Below, piece by piece: positions 1 to 8,320 of a stretch of 18,385 nt of DNA. The translations under genes were made by a program, and so were the position numbers. The DNA is taken from NCBI GenBank assembly GCA_027325115.1, contig DAHWFG010000181.1, forward strand, positions 1-18,385, written 5' to 3'. Every line of letters begins with the position of its first letter. The stretch's first letter is position 1. Source of the stretch: JAKBCQ01 sp021807585. Lineage in GTDB: Bacteria; Planctomycetota; Planctomycetia; Isosphaerales; Isosphaeraceae. The notes beneath the pieces are model-generated. The model was not told where the DNA came from. It searched no databases and was given only the letters and a program-made list of their open reading frames with translations.

Positions 1-106
1 CGAATCAAACGATAATGATACAAATCGCCGGCTCGGTCGGCGCCTCGGCCTCCCGAATCAAACGATAATGATACAAAACGCCGGCTCGGTCGGCGCCTCG
101 CCCTCC
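1..106. repeat. 53-bp tandem repeat, two copies, possibly continuing left
   Basis: Positions 1-53 and 54-106 are the same 53-bp unit with two differences (positions 25/78 and 48/101). Each unit starts CGAATCAAACGATAATGATA and ends in a GC-rich half containing GCCGGCTCGGTCGGCGCC. A degenerate third copy of the GC-rich half (GCCGGCTCTTTCGGCGCC) begins near 118. The GC-rich half can fold through CGCCG/CGGCG. The window begins exactly at a unit boundary, so more copies may lie to the left. I see no credible coding frame. Function unknown. Confidence 0.85.
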
Positions 107-483
107 CGCGGAAACAAGCCGGCTCTTTCGGCGCCTCCTCATTTCGCCTTCGCCGTCAAATCTCGCCGAATCTGTGGATTACTTTACGGATCGTCTCTCG
201 GATACGCAGCCAATCTCTTAAACATGGCGTTTCGTTTTCCTCGGTTGAAAATCGTCTATTTCGCATCAGAGCGCTTTGGATCCTCCGACTCGATCGTTCG
301 TGGCGAGGGTATGTTTCGGCTGTTCAACAAACACGAAATCGGACATTCTACGTAAATCGGGCGCTGATTGATCTCGATTTGGTCGATCGTTCGCCTCTGA
401 TTCGACGGCTCGCCGCGGCGATCGGCTCGATTTTTCCTCGGCTCGAGCGAACACCTTGTTGAGGGTTCACGCCGAGAGGTCTT
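107..483. other. Non-coding stretch upstream of the DUF3754 gene
   Basis: About 375 bases in which I find no convincing gene. The short open frames have no recognisable protein character. No clear -35/-10 pair was found; TTGAAA at 245-250 has no acceptable -10 at the right distance. A weak inverted pair, CTCGGC (437-442) and GCCGAG (471-476), would put the GAGAGG ribosome-binding-like sequence (474-479) of the next gene into a stem. The stem is short and I would not rely on it. Confidence 0.5.
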
Positions 484-1848
484 TTGGGATTGAACCTTCG
501 GATGGATGATTTGATGAACAATAATCACGGTCGCGACGAGGTTCGGGTCGCGACGGCTTCGGATTGCGAGTCGGTGGAGCTCTCGGGGTCGATTATGGAC
601 CTTAAGCGTCCGCGTGATGAATCGCTCGCTGCGGTTCCGGTTCCGGTCGACCCGTTCATACCGATACGAACGGGTGATTTGACGCGGCTGTTGTTCGACG
701 ATCCCGCGTCGACCGCGTTTGAACGGTCGAAGCTCAACGCGTTTGCTCGATTGCTCGCGAATATCCTTCATTATCAGTCGTTTACGGGGCTTAAGCGGCT
801 ACAAGAGTTGTACGCTCCGCTCGATCCCGATAGCGATTGTTTGTTCATTCAAGACGAATCGACGGTTCTGACCGAGGATTCGGACGAGGCGTTTCTCGAG
901 CCTTTTGAGCGAATTTTGTTGCGCGGTAATTTTCGGCCGTTGCACATTGATGAGATCCGCGATGCGATTATGGCGCCCAACGAGCTGGGGCTCAATTACG
1001 TTCCCAATCTTGGGCTTTTCGAGCATTTGCGGGTTTATGTCCGGGGTCGAACTCCTGTCACGCGGATCGTTCGCAACTTGGGAACGCGGTTTCGCCGTCG
1101 CGCCGTCGTACTCGACGGCTATCAACGCGTCGTGGTGATGCTTAAGTTCAAAAAGGGGCTTGATTTCGGTCCTTACGCCAGGTCCGACGCGCTATATTTA
1201 AGACTGTTTAAGGATGTGCCGCATGTGGATATGGAGATGCATCTTCCCGAACAGGGGACGAAGGTGCGGATGAGGTGGGTTGATCGCGCGCAGATCGCGT
1301 CGCCGCTTGTGGTCGGATTTCCAACGCTTTTGTTCAAGCTCTTTTTCGCTTCGATCGTTTCTCCGGTGTTGCTTGCGGGGGTGATCGTCGGGCCGATCAG
1401 CGCGGGGATCAACTCGTTTTTCGGTTTTCAGCGCGCCAAGCAACGGCATTTATCTTTGTTGATTCGTCATTTGTATTATTTGAATTTGGCGAACAACGGC
1501 AGCGTGATCAATCGCGTTGTGGGCGCCGCGGAGGATGAGGATTATAAAGAATCGTTGATCGCCTATTATTTTTTGAGGCGTCATTATCTTGAGAATCATG
1601 ATTCGCGAACGACTCCGCTCGCCTTGCGGGATCGGGTGCGCGCGTATTTGAAAATGAAGCTTGATATGTGTGTCGATTTCGAGGTTGAGGACGCGTTACG
1701 GAAATTGTGCGAGTTGGGATTGGTGAAGATCGACGCGGCGACGGGGGAGATCGAGTCGATCTCGCTCGATCAAGCGTTGATTCGACTTCGCGAGGTGTGG
1801 ACGGGATTTCATCCCGATACGACGTGTCGGCCGACCGACGAAGGGTGA
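484..1848 (+). CDS. DUF3754 / TMEM143-like membrane protein
   Basis: A protein of 454 residues in the DUF3754 (TMEM143-like) family, whose function is not established. Family character is seen in 'LFKDVPHVDMEMHLPE' (about 241-256), followed by 'KVRMRWVDR', two adjacent hydrophobic segments (about 274-292 and 294-313), and 'LYYLNLANNGSVINRV' (about 330-345) with 'EDEDYKESLIAYYFL' (about 350-364). This order (soluble N-terminal half, hydrophobic hairpin, conserved C-terminal helical part) matches the family. Residues 1-55 look disordered. The start is uncertain: the longest frame begins with TTG at 484, four bases after GAGAGG, while ATG at 502 would shorten the protein by six residues. The gene converges on prkA. 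Codon use is richer in TTG and GTT than in prkA. The family call is firm, the role unknown. Confidence 0.88.
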   Translation: MGLNLRMDDLMNNNHGRDEVRVATASDCESVELSGSIMDLKRPRDESLAAVPVPVDPFIPIRTGDLTRLLFDDPASTAFERSKLNAFARLLANILHYQSFTGLKRLQELYAPLDPDSDCLFIQDESTVLTEDSDEAFLEPFERILLRGNFRPLHIDEIRDAIMAPNELGLNYVPNLGLFEHLRVYVRGRTPVTRIVRNLGTRFRRRAVVLDGYQRVVVMLKFKKGLDFGPYARSDALYLRLFKDVPHVDMEMHLPEQGTKVRMRWVDRAQIASPLVVGFPTLLFKLFFASIVSPVLLAGVIVGPISAGINSFFGFQRAKQRHLSLLIRHLYYLNLANNGSVINRVVGAAEDEDYKESLIAYYFLRRHYLENHDSRTTPLALRDRVRAYLKMKLDMCVDFEVEDALRKLCELGLVKIDAATGEIESISLDQALIRLREVWTGFHPDTTCRPTDEG

Positions 1849-1877
1849 ACGTATTGGGATCACAAAATATAAGAACA

Positions 1878-1916
1878 AATCGATCGCCGCTCCGGTCGGG
1901 GAGGAGGCGATCGATT
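1878..1916. terminator. Hairpin terminator between converging DUF3754 and prkA genes
   Basis: AATCGATCGCC (1878-1888) and GGCGATCGATT (1906-1916) form an 11-bp perfect stem. Its 17-base loop can pair further through CTCC/GGAG. On the minus strand the stem is followed by a U-rich tract (complement of 1860-1877), as in an intrinsic terminator for prkA. On the plus strand no U-run follows, so termination of the DUF3754 gene here is less certain. It sits midway in the 97-bp gap between the two stop codons. Confidence 0.75.
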
Positions 1917-1945
1917 CGTATGTCGATTGAGGGCGGGAATCGCGT

Positions 1946-3994
1946 TTAATGCGAGCCGCGTTTGACGTCTCCTCTGGCGAAGATGCTGGCGACATAATTG
2001 AGGACGTCGGTTGCGGAATCTTCGTCGTAGCCGTAGTTGCGGATGAGCCGGCTTTTGACGATATCGATTTTTTCTTGCGTGTCTTTATCGACGACGCTGG
2101 AGACGAGGCTCGTGAGTTTGATCGTATCCTTTTGATCCTGGAAGAGCTTGAGTTCGAGCGCCTTCTGCAGGCGTTCGTTGGTTTTGTAATCGAACTTTTT
2201 GCCGTCGAGCGAGAGCGCGCCGATGTAGTTCATGATTTCGCGTCGGAAGTCTTCCTTGCGGCTGTCGGGGATATCGATCTTCTCCTCGATCGAGCGCATG
2301 AGCCGTTCGTCGGGTTCCTCGGTTTGACCTGTGAACTTGTTTTTAACCTTCTCGCGCTGGGTGTAAGCCTTGACGTTGTCGATGTAGTTGCCGCAAAGTC
2401 TCGTGAGGGCGTCTTCGTCGGCGGCGATCGCGCGCTGGACCTCGTTCTTGACGATGTCGTCGTATTCTTCTTTAACGATGGAGATCAAGTGTTTGTAGTG
2501 CTTGCGCACTTCTTCGTTGTTAATCAACGAATGATGCTTGAGGCCCGATTCGAGTTCGTTGAGCACCATGAACGGGTTGACCGATCGTTCGCCGGCGTGC
2601 GCCACGAGCGCGTTCGAGATTTTATCCTGAACGTAGCGCGGGCTGATACCGTGCATTCCCTCGCGTTCGGCCTCTTCGCGCAGTTCTTTGATGTTGTCCT
2701 CGGTGAAGCCGGGGAGGGTTTTACCGTTGTAGAGCTTGAGTTTTTGCATGAGCGTGAGCCCGGCGTTCTTGGGCTCTTCGAGCCGGGTGAGCACCGCCCA
2801 CATCGCGGCGATCTCGAGCGTGTGGGGTGCGATCGCCTTGCCGCGGACTTTCCGGCTGTTGTAATCCTTCTCGTAGATGCGAATCTCGTCGATCAGGCGA
2901 GTGACGTACGGGACGTCGATCTTGACCGTCCGGTCGCGCAGCGCCTCCATGAACTCGTTCGATTGCAGTTTCTTATATTCGGGTTCGTTCGTATGACCGA
3001 TGATCACCTCGTCGATATCGGTTTGTGCGAACTTCTTGGGCTTGATCTTATGTTCTTGGCTTGCTCCCAAGAGATCGTACAGGAAGGCGACGTCGAGTTT
3101 GAGGACCTCGATGAATTCGATGACTCCGCGATTGGCGATGTTGAATTCGCCGTCGAAGTTGAACGCGCGGGGATCGCTTTCCGAGCCGTACTCGGCGATT
3201 TTGCGATAATTGATGTCCCCGGTCAGTTCGGTGGCGTCTTGGTTCTTTTCATCCTTGGGTTGGAATGTGCCGATGCCGACGCGATCCTGTTCCGAAAGCA
3301 TTTGTCTTCGCACGCGAATCTCGGCGAGGACTTTGGAGAGATCTCCCTCGTGGCGTTCCATTCGTTCGTTGAACATCTGGCGGCAAAACGGGCAGAGGTC
3401 CCCTTCGATCGTGATCGTGAAATCGGATGTCGTTTGGGTGTTGAGAACCGCCAGAAAGTCGTCGCGGAAATCGTGGGGAATGAGGTGCAGGGGCTCCTCG
3501 TGCATCGGGCAGTAGGCGTAGGTTTCGCCGTCGTCCTCGAGCCAGCCGAACGTGTAGAGCGCGCCGTCGTCGGTCCGCGAGTAGCGCTCGAGCCCTTTCT
3601 TGAGCAGCCGCGTGATCGTGCTCTTGGAACTCCCCACGGGGCCGTGCAACAGCAGCACGCGCCGTTCGGTTCCGTAGCGGTTCGCTGCGCTTTTAAAGAT
3701 GTTCACCAAATTGAGCAACGCGCGATCAAGCCCGAAGATCGCGTCTTGCCCGCCGGCGTCGGGATCGTCGAAGAATTTGAACCGAATCCGCTTCTCTTTG
3801 TTGACCGAGATCTCCTCCGTGCCGTAGCTCATGATCATATCGTACACCCGCTGGTATGCGGTGCGCGTGACCTTGGGATCGCGGCGAATGATGTCGAGAT
3901 AATCGGCGAAGCCGCCGTGCCAGTGAATTTTGCGGTAATCCGCCAAATTCTGCCGGCCGGCGATCATGGCTACGAGGTCGTTTCCAGACGACAT
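1946..3994 (-). CDS. prkA: PrkA-family serine protein kinase (AAA+ domain)
   Basis: The product is 682 residues, close to the usual PrkA/YeaG length (about 630-690). PrkA proteins combine an AAA+-like nucleotide-binding region with a C-terminal PrkA domain and act in stress, starvation or sporulation responses; substrates are poorly defined. The Walker A motif GPVGSSKST lies at residues 118-126. Family-typical 'CPMHEEPLHLIP' and 'LCPFC' follow about 40 and 90 residues later, then 'IIGHTNEPEY' and 'SNEFMEALRDRT'. The ATG at 3992-3994 is chosen because AGGAGGAG (4003-4010 on the plus strand) lies eight bases upstream; a longer frame to 4063 lacks this support. In many genomes prkA is followed by yeaH and spoVR; neither is in this window, so the kinase stands alone here, with its own promoter and terminator. 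Confidence 0.95.
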   Translation of the reverse strand: MSSGNDLVAMIAGRQNLADYRKIHWHGGFADYLDIIRRDPKVTRTAYQRVYDMIMSYGTEEISVNKEKRIRFKFFDDPDAGGQDAIFGLDRALLNLVNIFKSAANRYGTERRVLLLHGPVGSSKSTITRLLKKGLERYSRTDDGALYTFGWLEDDGETYAYCPMHEEPLHLIPHDFRDDFLAVLNTQTTSDFTITIEGDLCPFCRQMFNERMERHEGDLSKVLAEIRVRRQMLSEQDRVGIGTFQPKDEKNQDATELTGDINYRKIAEYGSESDPRAFNFDGEFNIANRGVIEFIEVLKLDVAFLYDLLGASQEHKIKPKKFAQTDIDEVIIGHTNEPEYKKLQSNEFMEALRDRTVKIDVPYVTRLIDEIRIYEKDYNSRKVRGKAIAPHTLEIAAMWAVLTRLEEPKNAGLTLMQKLKLYNGKTLPGFTEDNIKELREEAEREGMHGISPRYVQDKISNALVAHAGERSVNPFMVLNELESGLKHHSLINNEEVRKHYKHLISIVKEEYDDIVKNEVQRAIAADEDALTRLCGNYIDNVKAYTQREKVKNKFTGQTEEPDERLMRSIEEKIDIPDSRKEDFRREIMNYIGALSLDGKKFDYKTNERLQKALELKLFQDQKDTIKLTSLVSSVVDKDTQEKIDIVKSRLIRNYGYDEDSATDVLNYVASIFARGDVKRGSH

Positions 3995-4002
3995 GACGCG
4001 TT

Positions 4003-4010
4003 CTCCTCCT
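4003..4010 (-). promoter_or_regulatory. Ribosome binding site fixing the prkA start
   Basis: CTCCTCCT on the plus strand reads AGGAGGAG in the transcript, eight bases before the ATG at 3994. It is one of the strongest Shine-Dalgarno sequences in the window and decides against the 23-residue longer frame. Confidence 0.8.
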
Positions 4011-4257
4011 GCGGCTGCTGGTACTTTCGGACGAGGTCCGGGACGCGACGACGCGAACGACATGAGCCCGTCGCAGCGACGCGGTCGCTTGTCGTTCGAG
4101 CGAAATCATCGATGCCGAATTGTCAATCTCACGGGGGAGAGGTTCGAGTCGAACGAGATCGATCGCGGGCCCCGTTGCGCGTCGCCTCGGCGACCAAAAC
4201 GCCCGCTCTCTTCGACGGAGGGTTTCGACCCGCGGCGAACCGTGATCGATCGATTGC

Positions 4258-4287
4258 ATTACAACCCCCGACCGCCGGAATTGTCAA
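4258..4287 (-). promoter_or_regulatory. Sigma-70-type promoter for prkA
   Basis: On the minus strand, TTGACA (4287-4282) is followed after 18 bases by TGTAAT (4263-4258), matching the -35 box 6/6 and the -10 box 5/6. Transcription would start near 4251 and run into prkA. This is the best promoter match found by eye in the window. Sigma-factor preference in this organism is unknown, so use in vivo is inferred. Confidence 0.6.
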
Positions 4288-4544
4288 GCCGACGCGGCCT
4301 TCCTTCCCTTCGACCGAGCGGGTCGACCGCGAGCGAAAGCAAAGTACGGGCGTCGGTCGAGACGTCCATTTCCCGATCAAAACGACGAGGTTCGTATCAA
4401 ATCAAAAAATCCTCGAATCCTCATGTTCCGATCGGTCTCGGCAACCCGCTTCGCACCACTCTTTCGAACCCGTGGAACACCGACTCGTCGACGCTCGAGG
4501 GTCATGCGGAAAATCGATCGATGAAACGAATTTACTCTCTCGGT

Positions 4545-5876
4545 TCAATTATAGGATGTCGAGTGCTCGCCGGGAACCGTCGCCGCGCGTTTCGCATGCG
4601 GAAGGCTCGATTCGCCGAGTTCGATAATCGCCGCCGCGGTCGCCAAACCGACGACAAGCGTCCCGTAATGCGCGTAGGCGTCGGCCGCGGTAAGAAGCCA
4701 CGGTTGCGGCGGAAGCGAAAACATCACGCCGTAGGCGATCCAAGCGATCACGCCGCACGCCAAGCACGAAAGCGATAAGACCGCGACCAGGCGGCCTCCC
4801 GAGGCGCGAAGCAGACGGCTGTAACCGCGGAGGCCAAGCTTTCCCGAACCTCGCGTCCACGCCAACCCGCCCAGCAGCCCCGCCGATAAAAGCCCAAACG
4901 ATTGCACCGCGACCAGCAACCAAACGAGATTCGCTCCCCGAATCACCCAGGGAACGTAAGCGACCGCGGACGCGGCGGCGATTCCAAGATAGCGAGCCGG
5001 CATCAGCGTCAGACTCGCGAGCATCCCCCCCGCGGCAAGCGACACCCAGCCTACGGGATCGAACGAGAACGCTTCCCCACGCGTCAGGCTCGCGTTTCTC
5101 AGCTCGACGATAATCCAGCACAAGACGATCGAATCCGCCAGCCACGTGACGATCGGAATGACGAACATCTCGATCGGTCCGACCCCGCCGGGAGGCAGAC
5201 CCGAGGTTTCGAGGATCAGGCCGATCAACCGCAAGAGCGCCGCCAAAAACAGACTCACCCAGCAAAATAAGATCGCCGCCGGAAATTTTCCGTCGGGACG
5301 TTCGAGAAACGCCGTCGCCGCGAACCGATCGAGCACGATCTTCGATAACGCGAGCCAAAGGAAAAGCGCCAAGGGAATCATATCGGTCAAGCCGAAGAGG
5401 TCTCTCAGCGGCGTCAAAGCCGCGAATGAAGCGTGATCGCCGGCGAGCGACCAACCCACGCCGCGCGTCGACGCCAATAACGCGAGATCCTCCGAACCGC
5501 TATCACGTTTATATGTAAAGAATTGATAACCTGTCCAGCTTAAGACCGCGGCGAGGAGGCAGATTCCGGCAAGCCTTGATGCGTTGCGGAGCCGATCGAT
5601 CGCTTTGACGGCGAGGCGAACGTGACCCGGCAGGTCGAAGAGATCGAAGAGGGCTCGCCTCGCGCCTTGCGCCGCGATTGCGACGAGGAAAAGGGCGCCG
5701 AGCCCCGCGGCGATCGCCCAAAGCGCGTAGGGACGCGCCGAGGTCTCGGGAGGCGAGAGCGTTAACCCGATGAAAAACCGCCGGAGCGCGAGCAGAGCCG
5801 TCGATCCCGGGCGCGCCGGCGCGGATTGAACCGACGGAATCCTCCCGACGATCGAAAACCAGACGTCATGAATCAT
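4545..5876 (-). CDS. Uncharacterised polytopic membrane protein
   Basis: 443 residues with about nine or ten hydrophobic segments, roughly at 50-70, 103-120, 165-183, 198-222, 236-258, 275-293, 297-311, 317-340, 363-388 and 403-420. A short soluble N-terminus (1-45) and a soluble stretch at about 121-160 ('TYKRDSGSEDLALLASTRG') separate parts of the membrane domain. I see no catalytic motif, transporter signature or recognisable family. The ATG at 5876 lies 34 bp after the hflX stop with only a weak ribosome-binding sequence. It is the last gene of the putative yyaL-truB-hflX run, so it is probably co-transcribed, but that gives no functional clue. Confidence is for a real membrane-protein gene, not for any function. 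Confidence 0.8.
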   Translation of the reverse strand: MIHDVWFSIVGRIPSVQSAPARPGSTALLALRRFFIGLTLSPPETSARPYALWAIAAGLGALFLVAIAAQGARRALFDLFDLPGHVRLAVKAIDRLRNASRLAGICLLAAVLSWTGYQFFTYKRDSGSEDLALLASTRGVGWSLAGDHASFAALTPLRDLFGLTDMIPLALFLWLALSKIVLDRFAATAFLERPDGKFPAAILFCWVSLFLAALLRLIGLILETSGLPPGGVGPIEMFVIPIVTWLADSIVLCWIIVELRNASLTRGEAFSFDPVGWVSLAAGGMLASLTLMPARYLGIAAASAVAYVPWVIRGANLVWLLVAVQSFGLLSAGLLGGLAWTRGSGKLGLRGYSRLLRASGGRLVAVLSLSCLACGVIAWIAYGVMFSLPPQPWLLTAADAYAHYGTLVVGLATAAAIIELGESSLPHAKRAATVPGEHSTSYN

Positions 5877-5910
5877 CGGCGTTCTTTAGCGTGGAGGGTT
5901 CCGGGTTCAA

Positions 5911-7278
5911 TCAAAGCGTATTCGAATAAAGACGTTCTCGGTATCGCACTTTAGCGCCGTGTTCATGAAGAAAATCGAGCAGCCGGCGCGGCAATCGGCA
6001 CGCGAGCGAAACGCGATCCGACGATTCATCATACTTGCGATCGAGAATCCTCGCGTGCCTGGCGAGATACGACAAGACGACGCCGTCGGCGGTCGCGGTT
6101 TCAACCTCGACGTCGAGCGATCGTTCATCGAGCTGCTCGCGCACCGCCTGTTCGAGTCGATCCAGACCGATCGTTTTGGCCGCGGCGATCGCGATCGCTC
6201 CGTCGAATTTTTTCAGCAGCGCCTCGAGATCGGACCGATCGCGAATCCGATCGATCTTGTTGAACACGAGCAGCATCGGGTGCTCGGAGAGCCCGAGCTC
6301 CTCAAGAACCGCGTTCACCGCGCCGATCTGCGAATCAACCTCGGGGCTCGACGCGTCGACGACATGAAGCAGCAAATCGGACTGTCGAGCCTCCTCGAGC
6401 GTCGCCTTGAACGACGCGACGAGCGAATGCGGCAGCTTGCGGATGAAGCCGACGGTGTCGGACAAGAGCGCCAAACCGCCTCCTTTAAAGCGCCATCGCC
6501 GCGTTCTCGTGTCGAGAGTCGCGAAGAGCTTGTCTTCGACATGAACTCCCGCCCCCGTCAGCGCGTTCATCAGCGTGCTCTTGCCCGCGTTGGTGTAGCC
6601 GACGAGCGAAACCGTCGGCTCCTCGCCCCGTCCCGCGACCTCGCGCTCTTTCCTCGATTGCACCTTGGAAAGCTTCGCCTTCAACTCCTGAATCCGATGC
6701 GCCACCAACCGACGGTCCTCTTCAAGCTGCTTTTCGCCGGGTCCGCGCACCCCGACTCCCCCTTTATACCGAGACAAGTGCGTCCACATCCGCTTCAGCC
6801 GCGGCATCGCATATTCGAGCTGAGCCAGCTCCACCTGCAATTGCGCTTCATGTGTTCGCGCACGTGAAGCAAATATATCTAAAATCACCTCGGTTCGGTC
6901 GATCACCTTCACCTCGAGCGCCTTCTCAAGATTGCGCGTTTGCCCGGGGCCGAGATCGACGTCGAAAATCACCAGGTCGGCGTCGCTCGATTCGACCAGC
7001 CGCTTAAGCTCTTCGACCTTTCCCGATCCAATATATGTGGCTGTATCGACCTTTTGACGCTTTTGGAGCGATTCGCCGACGACGACGAGCCCCGCCGATT
7101 CGGCCAGGCCGCGAATCTCGTCGAGCGGATCTTCAGTCGGATGGTCGTCGTGGGGGAGAATCGCGCCGGCTAGAACGGCGCGTTCGGGACGGTCGAGCCG
7201 CTCGGAGGTCGTCGTTCGCGTCAAAATGGGTATCGCCCTCTTAATCCTGTCTCGAAATGAAAGTTCACGTAAGAACAC
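5911..7278 (-). CDS. hflX: GTPase HflX
   Basis: A ribosome-associated GTPase known in other bacteria to bind 50S subunits and split stalled or heat-damaged ribosomes. The HflX N-terminal domain is clear ('DTATYIGSGKVEEL' about 78-91, 'DLGPGQTRNLE' about 108-118, 'DRTEVILDIFASRARTHEA' about 127-145), followed by the glycine-rich 'GGVGVRGPGEKQLEEDRR' (173-190). The G domain has G1 GYTNAGKST (227-235), G3 DTVG (274-277), G4 NKID (340-343) and a G5-like AAK (366-368). Length 455 is normal. The start is unsure: GTG at 7278 gives the longest frame and is immediately preceded in frame by a TAG stop, but no Shine-Dalgarno is visible. TTG at 7224 is an alternative, with AAGAGGG upstream. It follows truB by 24 bp and precedes the membrane protein by 34 bp. 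Confidence 0.96.
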   Translation of the reverse strand: MFLRELSFRDRIKRAIPILTRTTTSERLDRPERAVLAGAILPHDDHPTEDPLDEIRGLAESAGLVVVGESLQKRQKVDTATYIGSGKVEELKRLVESSDADLVIFDVDLGPGQTRNLEKALEVKVIDRTEVILDIFASRARTHEAQLQVELAQLEYAMPRLKRMWTHLSRYKGGVGVRGPGEKQLEEDRRLVAHRIQELKAKLSKVQSRKEREVAGRGEEPTVSLVGYTNAGKSTLMNALTGAGVHVEDKLFATLDTRTRRWRFKGGGLALLSDTVGFIRKLPHSLVASFKATLEEARQSDLLLHVVDASSPEVDSQIGAVNAVLEELGLSEHPMLLVFNKIDRIRDRSDLEALLKKFDGAIAIAAAKTIGLDRLEQAVREQLDERSLDVEVETATADGVVLSYLARHARILDRKYDESSDRVSLACRLPRRLLDFLHEHGAKVRYRERLYSNTL

Positions 7279-7302
7279 TCTAGACGCGATGACGCTTCGA
7301 GG

Positions 7303-8277
7303 TCAATCGAGCCGCGATCGATTCCCCTCCAGACGACTCGACTCGCGGTCGTCAAGAACGTCCCTTTCCATCGCCGCAAACACCCGCCGAGGCCGCGCCG
7401 TGAGCCCGACCGGGTCGAGCTCGGCGATCGCGATCAGCTTCCCATTCGCGTCGAACAACGCGAGTTCGATCGGCTCGTCGCCGAGCCCCTGCGAATCGAC
7501 GATCAGATCACGCCGCTCGGCGAGATCGACCCCCTTCCCCTGAATCACCCGCGCCGTGTTCGCGTCGTCGAGCTCGACCCACGGCAACTCGGCGACCGCG
7601 ACCCCCGCGGGCAGATAAAGCTCGCTCCAATTCTCAGCGGTCAGATCGCTTAGATTCACGGCGCGGTCGAGCGAAAACGGCCCGACTCGCGTCCGCTCCA
7701 GCGTCTCGATCATCCCCCCGCAACCCAGCGACTCACCCAAGTCTCGAGCGATCGACCTAATATATGTTCCACCGCCGCACTCGATCTCAAGCGCCAATAA
7801 CGGCCAATTATATTCATGTATGTCAATTTTATAAATCGACACTTTGCGCGGCGCCAGGTCGAATTCCTCGCCTCGCCGAGCGGCTTTGTAAGCCCTCGTC
7901 CCGTCTTTCTTGATCGCCGAATAGCGGGGCGGAATTTGGAAAACCTCGCCGATCCTCGCGGCGACCTCGGCACGCACGTCCGAATCGGTCGGGACGACGA
8001 AATCGACGACCGGTTCCATCGTCCCCTGCGCGTCGTCGGTATCGCTACGAACCCCGAGTCGAACGCTCGCTCGATACGTCTTGCGACCCCGCTGCACATA
8101 TTCGATCAGTCGAGTCGCCGCGCCGAAACAGACGACCAGGACCCCCGAAGCCGACGGGTCGAGCGTCCCCGCGTGCCCGACCTTTTTCGTCCCCAACACG
8201 CGACAAACCTGGTCGACGACTTTCCGCGAAGTCGGCCCCAAAGGCTTGTTGATATTCAGAATTCCACTTGTAATCAT
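7303..8277 (-). CDS. truB: tRNA pseudouridine-55 synthase TruB
   Basis: Makes pseudouridine at U55 of the tRNA T-loop. The catalytic motif 'GHAGTLDPSASGVL' places the nucleophilic aspartate at residue 40. The N-terminal 'GILNINKPLGPTS' and later 'PPRYSAIKKDGTRAYKAARRGE' and 'ECGGGTYIRSIARDLGE' are the other conserved TruB blocks. At 324 residues the length is normal; about 80 residues after the catalytic domain form a PUA-like C-terminal part that is less conserved. ATG at 8277 fits the family start ('MITSGILNINKP'), although no strong ribosome-binding site is visible. It lies 43 bp after the upstream thioredoxin-fold gene. The common rbfA/infB neighbours are absent. Confidence 0.97.
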   Translation of the reverse strand: MITSGILNINKPLGPTSRKVVDQVCRVLGTKKVGHAGTLDPSASGVLVVCFGAATRLIEYVQRGRKTYRASVRLGVRSDTDDAQGTMEPVVDFVVPTDSDVRAEVAARIGEVFQIPPRYSAIKKDGTRAYKAARRGEEFDLAPRKVSIYKIDIHEYNWPLLALEIECGGGTYIRSIARDLGESLGCGGMIETLERTRVGPFSLDRAVNLSDLTAENWSELYLPAGVAVAELPWVELDDANTARVIQGKGVDLAERRDLIVDSQGLGDEPIELALFDANGKLIAIAELDPVGLTARPRRVFAAMERDVLDDRESSRLEGNRSRLD

Positions 8278-8320
8278 AGATTATGATCTTAATCTGACAT
8301 TGTTTTTGTATGTTTATGCG

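Larger units (their letters stand above)
3995..4544. other. Intergenic region and long leader upstream of prkA
   Basis: No gene seen in 550 bases; open frames here are continuations of antisense shadows. If the promoter at 4258-4287 is real, prkA has a leader of about 255 nt. Small hairpins in that leader include a GTCGC/GCGAC stem with a four-base loop (4181-4194) and an interrupted GTTCGA/TCGAAC palindrome (4142-4154). TTGACAATTC occurs twice on the minus strand (starting at 4287 and 4126); only the first has a partner -10. Positions 4290-4544 hold nothing I can name. Confidence 0.5.

Noticed and set aside
68..355. 95-codon open frame at the left end
   Set aside because: It starts in the tandem repeat, has no ribosome binding site and shows no protein-like pattern.
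4121..4126. Second minus-strand TTGACA upstream of prkA
   Set aside because: No acceptable -10 hexamer at 16-18 bases.
4549..4554. Perfect TATAAT on the minus strand at the end of the membrane-protein gene, as prkA promoter
   Set aside because: No -35-like hexamer at the right distance and it overlaps a coding end; the 4258-4287 pair is much better.
1949..4627. Very long plus-strand open frame (892 codons) antisense to prkA
   Set aside because: It mirrors prkA codon by codon. The prkA strand has Walker A and family motifs, a ribosome binding site and a terminator; the antisense frame is an artefact of GC-rich codon use.
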